This document shows, in pieces, positions 15,789 through 21,291 of a stretch of 21,291 nt of DNA; within the stretch, counting starts at the first letter, position 1; each line of letters begins with the position of its first letter. A program made the translations under genes and the position numbers. The DNA lies in assembly GCA_015063445.1 (NCBI GenBank), contig SVUD01000035.1:1-21291 (forward strand). The letters are read 5' to 3'. The stretch comes from Oscillospiraceae bacterium. GTDB taxonomy: Bacteria > Bacillota_A > Clostridia > Oscillospirales > CAG-272. Under the pieces are notes generated by a model. It did no database searches. It was not told the DNA's origin and saw only the letters and a program-made list of their open reading frames with translations.

Positions 15789-16409
15789 TTAAAACTCTTG
15801 GTCGGGCAATTCGGGAACGTTGGATTCCGTAGCGCCGCACTCGGTGCATTTGCCGTCCTCACCGTAGTTATGATCAACCTTTGGTGTTATCTTTTCTTCA
15901 ACCCTGTTACAAACCTTGCATTTATGCTCGTCTATACCGGTTCCGGTGCAGTCGGCTTCCTCGACAGTATACCAATCCTCGTGATCCACGCAGATATGAA
16001 CCTGTCCGCAATTAACACAAGTGTCACCTATGGGATTTTTCTCCGCATCGATCGTATAATCGTGACCGGTAGCGGGAATTTCAACGTATGTATTATAAAC
16101 GCATCTCGTACATACCTTATAAGGCTTGAAGCCAATCTCAACGCAGTCGGGCTCCATACCCTCAACGTCCTTAAGATCGTGACCTAAAGCGGGAATGGCT
16201 TTGGTCTCTGCATAATCGCAGCCTTCGGAAGTGCATTTTCTTGTTTCCTTACCGTCATTTACACAATCGGCTTCAACGGTGATTTTCCATTCGCCCATAG
16301 TGTGAGTATGAGTTGTATCGTCGCCCTTGTCCTTGTCACAAGAAGCGAGAGCAAAAACAGAAGCGCAAATCAAAATCGCCGTCATCATCAAAATTAAAAT
16401 TCTTTTCAA
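15789..16409 (-). CDS. Cys-rich repeat lipoprotein
   Basis: A 206-residue exported lipoprotein of unknown function. A signal peptide with a lysine/arginine start, a hydrophobic core and the lipobox LASC puts the acylated Cys at position 24. The mature part opens with a DKDKGDDTTHTHT linker and then has about four loose repeats. Each contains a lone Cys, a Gly about four residues on, a Cys pair (often CxxC) and a closing GHD/DHN turn: ADCVNDGKETRKCTSEGC, then PDCVEIGFKPYKVCTRC, then two more degenerate ones. Such repeats are common on gut-clostridial surface proteins; metal binding is plausible but not proven. Start: a TTG eight nt after GGGAGG. The longer frame upstream lacks a ribosome site. 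It is preceded by its own promoter at 16444-16472. Confidence 0.82.
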   Translation of the reverse strand: MKRILILMMTAILICASVFALASCDKDKGDDTTHTHTMGEWKITVEADCVNDGKETRKCTSEGCDYAETKAIPALGHDLKDVEGMEPDCVEIGFKPYKVCTRCVYNTYVEIPATGHDYTIDAEKNPIGDTCVNCGQVHICVDHEDWYTVEEADCTGTGIDEHKCKVCNRVEEKITPKVDHNYGEDGKCTECGATESNVPELPDQEF

Positions 16410-16443
16410 GGTATAAACCTCCCAAGTATTATTATTCAAAGAC

Positions 16444-16472
16444 ATTTTAACATAAATATTTTGAAGCTGCAA
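16444..16472 (-). promoter_or_regulatory. Promoter of the Cys-rich lipoprotein gene
   Basis: On the minus strand: TTGCAG (16467-16472), 17-bp spacer ending TGT, then TAAAAT (16444-16449). The near-consensus -35 and extended -10 make this a good candidate. It overlaps the longer, rejected reading frame, which supports the TTG start. Confidence 0.75.
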
Positions 16473-16558
16473 TAGTATTTTTGAAATTTTTATAATTTAT
16501 TTTAAATAATTTGAAACATTAAACAAAAAAAACAAATTACTTTGTGCAATTTTAACCA

Positions 16559-16587
16559 TTTATTTTATATAAAAGATGTGTTATAAT
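16559..16587 (+). promoter_or_regulatory. Extended -10 promoter of the GH2-like gene
   Basis: TGT directly precedes TATAAT (16582-16587). The -35 at 17 bp is the weak TTTATT (16559-16564). A GGAG ribosome site follows before the ATG at 16616. Confidence 0.7.
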
Positions 16588-16615
16588 AGATTAAAAGAAA
16601 TTTTGGAGAAAAAAT

Positions 16616-18883
16616 ATGGTCAAAAGAGATATAAAAACGATATCGATTGTACTGCCTGACGGCGCTACCTACGAAGCTAAAGCTCCGATAGGATATCTGT
16701 CCGCTATGATGGAGAATGGGCTTTTGAGCTCAGATGAAGCCGAAAGCGGTAAGGCTGCTTTGCCGGACACTTGCGTTTTTGTGGCGGAGACGGAGTTTTC
16801 CGAATCGGATATTGCAAAAAAATACGTATATCTTGAGGTGTCGGGAGTTCTTGCCAAAGGAGAGCTTTTTCTGAACGGTAAAAGCTGCGGTATACTCAGC
16901 GGACCTCACCGTGTTTATCTTTTCGATGTTGCGGATAAGGTTAGGGCAGGTAAAAACGCGGTTGAAATCAGATGCAATGAGGTTGTTCTGCCAAAGCAGC
17001 ATCTCGCAAGCTGCGGAGACAGATGTAACGAATATGATACCGCGTTAAGAGTTGCGGATTTTGCAGTCCTTAATCCCGTTTCCTTCTATCTTACCGACAG
17101 CGCCTTTATAGAAGGCGTCAGAGTACGTCAGGAGCATTCAAATGGCAGAGTCAGCGTTTTTGTGAGGGCAGAAACGATAGGTGAATCCGATGACGTGCGT
17201 GTGGTTGCGAGCCTTTCCGCGCCAAGCGGAAAAATATATTTCGGCGGTACTAACGGAAATGAAATAAAAATAACCGTTCACGATCCTGAATTGTGGTGGC
17301 CGAGAGGATACGGAGCTCAGCCTCTTTATAAGCTTACCGTGACTCTTTATCACGGAGCAGAGGTTGCGGATGTTTATGAAAAACGCATAGGGTTAAGAAC
17401 TGTCGAACTCCTTAAAAACGACAATTCGGCTTCCTCGTTATCTATAAACGGAACTAAAATCTTTACACGCGGCGCAACTTACGTTAAGCAAAACGCTGTT
17501 TATACGAATGTAAAGGCGGCTGATATAGAAGCCTTGATCAAGAGCGCGGCTCGCGCGAATATGAACACGCTTACCGTCTTTGACGAAACGATACCGCTAC
17601 CCGATAGCTTCTATCAGCTGGCGGATAAGTACGGAATACTTATATGGCAGTCGATAACCTTACCTTACGTTGCTCCCCCCGCGGCAAGTGTTTTCGCTTC
17701 GGGATTGACAGATTCTGTCAGAGACAGCGTAGAGCGCCTTTCGCTGCATCCATCCATAGCGCTTTATTTTATCTCATTTGCCGAAACAAGCAAGGATATG
17801 ATGCGTCTTTTCAAGGATTCGATAGAAGAATTTTTGCAGGTTTCGCTGCGAATCCTCACGCCCGTGATAAAGGATTGCGCTCCGGACACCCCGTTTGTTG
17901 AAGACTTTAACGACCTTATGAAGCATGATGAGAGATATCTTTTTGAAAAAGACGCGACTTATGCTTACGGAATGCTTTATGCCTTACCCTCGGAATACAC
18001 CTTAAAAAGTTATCTCTCCGAAGAAAATTATAACTTATTTTCGCAAGCATCGGAAGGAAAAACTAATACGCGGGAATGCGTTAAAATGCTTGAAACCACG
18101 GTAAAGCATATGAAGATGCCATCGGGCATGTCCGAGCTTGTGTACGCGAGTGAGATTGCGGCAGGGCTCGAGGTTATGCGTTCGGTCAAATGCGCGCGCC
18201 ACTCGGAGAATTCATTCAGCTCGGTTCTCCGACAGCTTAATGACGGTAAGAAAACCATTTCATCCTCGCTAATAGACTATTTTGGCAAGCCTAAAGCTGT
18301 TATCAAATATTTGGCAGAGGCGTTTGCCCCCGTATGCTTAGAGGTTACCCCGTGTCAAAATGAAACGACCTTCCGGATTATCAACTCAACTAAAAAGGAC
18401 TTTTCGGGACGCTTGATGTATGCCCTTTACAATATGGAAGGGGAGTGCTTTGAGGAGAAGCGACTTAACGTCAACGTTCAGAGCGGTAATAGCGAAGTGG
18501 TTGACAAAGCTGATTTTCCCCGTTTTGTTGCCGAAAATCCGGAGATCTACTATGTATTGTACGAGTTGTATGATGAAAAGGGAATCATCGCTCACGGAAG
18601 CGACCATTTCGTTCCTCTGAAATACGTGAAATTTCACGATCCGAAGATTACGGCAGAGATATCGGGAATGGGCAAAAGATTTTCGGTTAAGCTTAATTCT
18701 TCTAGCTATGCTTATGCTGTAAAAGTGGATTTTGAAGGCTTAAATGTAAACTTTAGTGATAATTTTGTTACACTTTATGGTAAAACTCCGGTTGTTATTA
18801 CCTTTGAAACATCTGAGGTGGTAACACTTTCCGATCTTGAAAGCAGGTTGAAAATTTATTCGCCATACGGAATCGGAAAATAA
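16616..18883 (+). CDS. GH2 beta-mannosidase-like protein, catalytic residues apparently lost
   Basis: A 755-residue cytoplasmic protein (no signal peptide) with the full GH2/beta-mannosidase architecture. The N-terminal jelly-roll has VYLEVSGVLAKGELFLNG (71-88) and HRVYLFDV (98-105). The Ig-like domain ends in ELWWPRGYGAQPLY (225-238). The TIM barrel has RGATYV, ANMNTLTVF (314-322), SFYQLADKYGILIWQ (331-345) and HPSIAL (378-383), and LRQLND (538-543) leads into IDYFGKPKA. Key sites differ from active enzymes. After HPSIAL the family's WCGNNE, with the acid/base Glu, reads YFISFAE. The nucleophile SEYG/SEFG reads YAYG (449-452), with Ala in place of Glu. Aromatic substrate residues around the barrel are also missing. 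It may be a non-catalytic, sugar-binding or structural protein, or a divergent enzyme. The frame is intact over its whole length, so it is not a decaying pseudogene. Confidence 0.8.
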   Translation: MVKRDIKTISIVLPDGATYEAKAPIGYLSAMMENGLLSSDEAESGKAALPDTCVFVAETEFSESDIAKKYVYLEVSGVLAKGELFLNGKSCGILSGPHRVYLFDVADKVRAGKNAVEIRCNEVVLPKQHLASCGDRCNEYDTALRVADFAVLNPVSFYLTDSAFIEGVRVRQEHSNGRVSVFVRAETIGESDDVRVVASLSAPSGKIYFGGTNGNEIKITVHDPELWWPRGYGAQPLYKLTVTLYHGAEVADVYEKRIGLRTVELLKNDNSASSLSINGTKIFTRGATYVKQNAVYTNVKAADIEALIKSAARANMNTLTVFDETIPLPDSFYQLADKYGILIWQSITLPYVAPPAASVFASGLTDSVRDSVERLSLHPSIALYFISFAETSKDMMRLFKDSIEEFLQVSLRILTPVIKDCAPDTPFVEDFNDLMKHDERYLFEKDATYAYGMLYALPSEYTLKSYLSEENYNLFSQASEGKTNTRECVKMLETTVKHMKMPSGMSELVYASEIAAGLEVMRSVKCARHSENSFSSVLRQLNDGKKTISSSLIDYFGKPKAVIKYLAEAFAPVCLEVTPCQNETTFRIINSTKKDFSGRLMYALYNMEGECFEEKRLNVNVQSGNSEVVDKADFPRFVAENPEIYYVLYELYDEKGIIAHGSDHFVPLKYVKFHDPKITAEISGMGKRFSVKLNSSSYAYAVKVDFEGLNVNFSDNFVTLYGKTPVVITFETSEVVTLSDLESRLKIYSPYGIGK

Positions 18884-18891
18884 TCAGGCAG

Positions 18892-18932
18892 AAAAGATAC
18901 GCTTCACTTCGATTGACGGCGTATCTTTTTTG
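18892..18932 (+). terminator. Intrinsic terminator of the GH2-like gene
   Basis: AAAAGATACGC (18892-18902) pairs with GCGTATCTTTT (18919-18929), with a T-run following. Confidence 0.92.
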
Positions 18933-19002
18933 TCTTATTTCACCGTTTTTGGTGTCTTGGTGTTGTAAGCGCCCGTCTAAATAAAAATAAATATATTCAC
19001 GC

Positions 19003-19031
19003 TTGACATGTGAGCGAAAATATTTTATAAT
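19003..19031 (+). promoter_or_regulatory. Full-consensus sigma-A promoter of uxuA
   Basis: TTGACA (19003-19008), 17-bp spacer, TATAAT (19026-19031). Both boxes and spacing are exact. No obvious operator palindrome overlaps it. Confidence 0.92.
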
Positions 19032-19064
19032 ATAATAAATACTTATTGTAAGGAGTAAAACAAA

Positions 19065-20120
19065 ATGAATATGAAAATGTCTTTCCGTTGGTACGGAGAA
19101 AGCGATCCGATTTCGCTTGAGTATATTTCTCAGATACCCGGTATGCGTTCGATCGTGTCTGCGGTTTACGACGTAAAGCCCGGCGAGGTCTGGGGCGAGG
19201 AAAGCCTCAAAAAAATGAAGGAGCAGTGCGAGGCGCACGGTCTTATATTTGACGTTGTCGAGTCCATTCCCGTTCACGAGGATATCAAGCTCGGTCGCGG
19301 TAAGGTAGACGAGCTTCTCGAGGTTTACTGCGAGAATATCAGAAGATGCGCAAAGTACGGTGTCAAGTGCGTTACTTATAACTTTATGCCCGTCTTTGAC
19401 TGGACGCGTACTCAGCTTGATAAAAAGCATCCCGATGGCTCTACGAGCCTTGTTATGTACTGGGACCAAATGAGAGGCCTTGATCCTCTTAAGGATGATA
19501 TCCATCTTCCCGGTTGGGATTCGAGCTATACTCAGAGCGAGGTTCGTGAGCTTATAACCGCTTACGGTGAAATAGGCGAAGAGGGGCTTTGGAAGAATCT
19601 TGAGAAATTCTTGAAGAAGGTTATTCCCGTAGCGGAGGAGTGCGGAGTGAGAATGGCGATACATCCCGATGATCCGCCATATCCTATTTTCGGGCTTCCG
19701 AGAATTATCACCTGCGAGGCTAATCTTGACAGATTTCTTAAGATAGTTGACAGTCCCGCCAACAGTCTTTGTCTTTGCACGGGATCTCTCGGTTGCGCTG
19801 CTACGAACGATATTGTTAAAATGGTTCGCAAGTATGCCGAGATGGATAGAATCGCGTTTATGCACATCCGTAACGTAAAGCTTATGGATGACGGTTCGTT
19901 TGAGGAAAGAGCGCATCTTTCTTCGTGCGGCTCGCTCGATATGTATGAAATCGTAAAGGCGCTTGTTGATAACGGCTTTGACGGATACGTTCGTCCCGAC
20001 CACGGAAGAATGGTATGGGGTGAAACCGGCAAGCCCGGATACGGTTTGTTTGACAGAGCTCTCGGCGCTACCTATATCAACGGTCTTTTCGAGGCGCTTG
20101 AGAAGAATTCTAAGAAATAA
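19065..20120 (+). CDS. uxuA: Mannonate dehydratase
   Basis: A 351-residue TIM-barrel enzyme that dehydrates D-mannonate to 2-keto-3-deoxy-D-gluconate, a step of glucuronate catabolism, in the cytoplasm. The metal-binding residues are in place: H200 in AIHPDDPP, C238 in LCLCTG, H267 in MHIRN and D312 in RPDHG. The N-terminal SFRWYG (6-11) and [12 protein letters not shown] (105-116) segments are diagnostic of UxuA. Its length is that of the shorter Gram-positive group; the Escherichia coli enzyme is nearly 400 residues. ATG follows AAGGAG at good spacing. Codons favour AAG and GAG, suggesting high expression. Its usual partners UxuB, KdgK and Eda are not in the window. Two lipoprotein genes follow without a terminator. 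Confidence 0.96.
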   Translation: MNMKMSFRWYGESDPISLEYISQIPGMRSIVSAVYDVKPGEVWGEESLKKMKEQCEAHGLIFDVVESIPVHEDIKLGRGKVDELLEVYCENIRRCAKYGVKCVTYNFMPVFDWTRTQLDKKHPDGSTSLVMYWDQMRGLDPLKDDIHLPGWDSSYTQSEVRELITAYGEIGEEGLWKNLEKFLKKVIPVAEECGVRMAIHPDDPPYPIFGLPRIITCEANLDRFLKIVDSPANSLCLCTGSLGCAATNDIVKMVRKYAEMDRIAFMHIRNVKLMDDGSFEERAHLSSCGSLDMYEIVKALVDNGFDGYVRPDHGRMVWGETGKPGYGLFDRALGATYINGLFEALEKNSKK

Positions 20121-20129
20121 GGGATGAAG

Positions 20130-20657
20130 ATGAAGGCATATACTAAAATTCTATCTTTTGCTCTTTTGTCGGTAATATTTGTTCTGAGTCTTGTGTCGTG
20201 TAAAAAAGAAGAAAGCATTTACGGCGGAGACGGCGATTTTTTAAAATACGATCCGTACGATAATATACTCAAGGACCCTATAGATACGGGAGATGCCATT
20301 TCGGTAAGCGGAAAAGCTTATGCTTTCAGCGATATTGACGTAAGAGATGCTTCTGCCAATAAGCAGGTTACGGCGGGCAACGCTTTGAAAAAGCTTTACC
20401 GTGATTCGAGCTTCAGATTTACCGCCGAGAATAAGGTCTTATTCGAGGATGACGATGACGATTACTATTTTGTAATGAACGAAACTCAGGGAACGCGAAG
20501 CGGTAACGTTTTTACCGTTAAGCATACTAATTCTGACGGTGTTTCGTACGACGTGAGATTTGAGATTCATACCGATAAAATTTACGTTATTCATAACGGT
20601 CATACCTACGATAAGGAAGGTGTTTTCGCAACGCTTACCTTTACGCTCAAGAAATGA
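20130..20657 (+). CDS. Small lipoprotein of unknown function
   Basis: A 175-residue exported lipoprotein. The signal peptide MKAYTKILSFALLSVIF is followed by the lipobox LVSC, with the acylated Cys at 24. The mature part has a short GGDGDF linker and a beta-rich domain. That domain includes an acidic run FEDDDDDYYF that could bind calcium, and regularly alternating strands toward the end, as in lipocalin-like or DUF-type beta barrels. I cannot assign a family. Start: an ATG at 20124 is in frame, but the ribosome site AAGGG abuts it. The ATG at 20130, six nt past AAGGG, fits better. It begins nine bases after the uxuA stop, so it is very probably in the same transcript. Confidence 0.78.
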   Translation: MKAYTKILSFALLSVIFVLSLVSCKKEESIYGGDGDFLKYDPYDNILKDPIDTGDAISVSGKAYAFSDIDVRDASANKQVTAGNALKKLYRDSSFRFTAENKVLFEDDDDDYYFVMNETQGTRSGNVFTVKHTNSDGVSYDVRFEIHTDKIYVIHNGHTYDKEGVFATLTFTLKK

Positions 20658-20690
20658 AACAGTAAAATTTAAATCTTCGAGGTGCAAATT

Positions 20691-21291
20691 ATGAAAAAAG
20701 CTCTTTCTCTATTAGCTCTTTTATTGGTTTTGTGTATCATGACGATGTCTTTGTTCTCTTGCGAAGAGTTTTTCTCCTCAGCCGACAAGCAGGATGGAGT
20801 ATCCGATAATGAGGGAAACAAAACCGAAGGTGGAAATGAAACCGACGGAGAGAATAACACCGACGGCGGAAATGAAAACCAAGGTGGAAATGAAAACCAA
20901 GGCGGAAATGAAGAAAATGTTTGTCCCGCTTGTAAACAGACAACAGAAAAGCCTCACGACGTATGCTCAAAATGCGGCGAATACAGATGTGTAGGCGATC
21001 ACAGCAACTGCAATTCCGGTGAGGTTTCCTGTCCCGGTTGCGGAATGCCCGGCGAAAAGCACGATCAGTGTAAATACTGCGGTGAGTATATTTGCGTAGG
21101 CGATCACAGTAACTGCAATTCCGGTGAGGTTTCCTGTCCCGGCTGCGGAATGCCCGGAGAAAACCATGAACAGTGTAAATACTGTGGCAATTATCTTTGC
21201 ATAGGCGATCACAGTAACTGCAATTCAGGCGAAGTACCTCCAATCGGCGAGGATGAAAAATTTTGCTTTGCGTGCGGAAACACGGTACATA
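20691..21291 (+). CDS. Lipoprotein with tandem 35-residue Cys-rich repeats (3' end outside window)
   Basis: The frame is open to the last base, giving at least 200 residues. ATG follows CGAGGTG. A lysine-led signal peptide ends in the lipobox LFSC, with the Cys at 24. A low-complexity linker of Gly-Gly-Asn-Glu units (about 47-74) then spaces the protein from the membrane. From about residue 78 come two complete repeats and part of a third, each with a CPxC...C..CG pattern and the GDHSNCNSGEVS segment. There are six Cys plus two His per repeat, the pattern of small zinc-binding (treble-clef or ribbon-like) modules, though an exported protein might instead form disulfides. It lies 33 bp after the previous lipoprotein gene with no terminator between. 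Function unknown. Confidence 0.85.
   Translation, partial: MKKALSLLALLLVLCIMTMSLFSCEEFFSSADKQDGVSDNEGNKTEGGNETDGENNTDGGNENQGGNENQGGNEENVCPACKQTTEKPHDVCSKCGEYRCVGDHSNCNSGEVSCPGCGMPGEKHDQCKYCGEYICVGDHSNCNSGEVSCPGCGMPGENHEQCKYCGNYLCIGDHSNCNSGEVPPIGEDEKFCFACGNTVH
20829..20918 (+). repeat. 18-bp tandem repeat encoding the Gly/Asn/Glu linker
   Basis: Five head-to-tail 18-bp units start at 20829, 20847, 20865, 20883 and 20901. The last three copies nearly match, reading GGxGGAAATGAAAACCAA. They encode GGNExx-type six-residue units, which makes this linker prone to length change by slippage. Confidence 0.85.
20922..21239 (+). repeat. Tandem Cys-rich repeats, 105-bp period
   Basis: Conserved CPxC codons begin at 20922, 21030 and 21135, and GGCGATCACAG recurs at 20994, 21099 and 21204. 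The period is 105 bp (35 codons); the first unit has one extra codon. Units two and three are almost identical at the DNA level, which points to recent duplication. Confidence 0.9.

Noticed and set aside
18798..20003. Open frame of 401 codons on the minus strand, antisense to uxuA
   Set aside because: The plus strand holds an unmistakable UxuA with all metal ligands. The antisense frame has no ribosome site or recognisable motif and reflects codon bias.
20737..21243. Cys/Arg-rich repetitive open frame on the minus strand at the right end
   Set aside because: Its repeats are the reverse image of the plus-strand lipoprotein repeats. The plus strand has a ribosome site, a signal peptide and a lipobox.

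Overview
The window looks like chromosomal DNA of an uncultured gut- or rumen-type clostridium (Bacillota, class Clostridia). The evidence is moderate-to-low G+C, strong GGAGG-type ribosome binding sites, near-consensus sigma-A promoters, many intrinsic terminators, an RNase P RNA that reads like the A type found in clostridia, and lipoprotein signals typical of Gram-positives. The assignment is inferred from gene style, not from a marker tree. No phage, transposon, CRISPR array or tRNA was seen.

Layout, left to right. (1) 1-1075: the 3' part of hisIE (histidine biosynthesis), followed 25 nt later by a coiled-coil membrane protein. (2) 1234-4146: a divergent pair, an AraM/EgsA-type glycerol-1-phosphate dehydrogenase on the minus strand and a MATE efflux pump on the plus strand. 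Their shared control region carries two near-consensus promoters, a perfect 22-bp tandem repeat and a perfect 9-bp inverted repeat across the MATE promoter. (3) 4269-7955: a second divergent pair, a GH36 alpha-galactosidase and a stand-alone MsmK/UgpC-type sugar-ABC ATPase with the codon use of a very highly expressed gene. (4) 8090-10659: a membrane-anchored glycerophosphodiester phosphodiesterase, then a convergent PHP-domain protein. (5) 10690-11098: rnpB (RNase P RNA) on the minus strand with a perfect promoter but no terminator, so its transcript appears to run into the PHP gene. (6) 11173-13084: a WecG/TagA/CpsF glycosyltransferase and gapA. (7) 13362-14626: a two-gene membrane-protein module of unknown function behind a consensus promoter. 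(8) 14701-16409 on the minus strand: a Cys-rich lipoprotein and a spermidine-synthase-like SAM enzyme. (9) 16616-18883: a GH2/beta-mannosidase-like protein that appears to have lost its catalytic glutamates. (10) 19065-21291: mannonate dehydratase (uxuA) and two lipoproteins in an apparent operon; the last lipoprotein has 35-residue Cys-rich tandem repeats and runs off the window.

The common theme is carbohydrate use: galactoside hydrolysis (GH36), energising of sugar ABC importers (MsmK), lower glycolysis (GapA), and hexuronate breakdown (UxuA). It is set beside envelope functions: GDPD, WecG, G1P dehydrogenase and lipoproteins. Most genes sit in one- or two-gene units bounded by their own promoter and a terminator that is often bidirectional, so the control regions are unusually easy to read. 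The most unusual items are the rnpB-PHP read-through arrangement, the apparently dead GH2-like protein, the 22-bp repeats between the divergent promoters, and the Cys-repeat lipoproteins. No clearly new defence or mobile system is visible.
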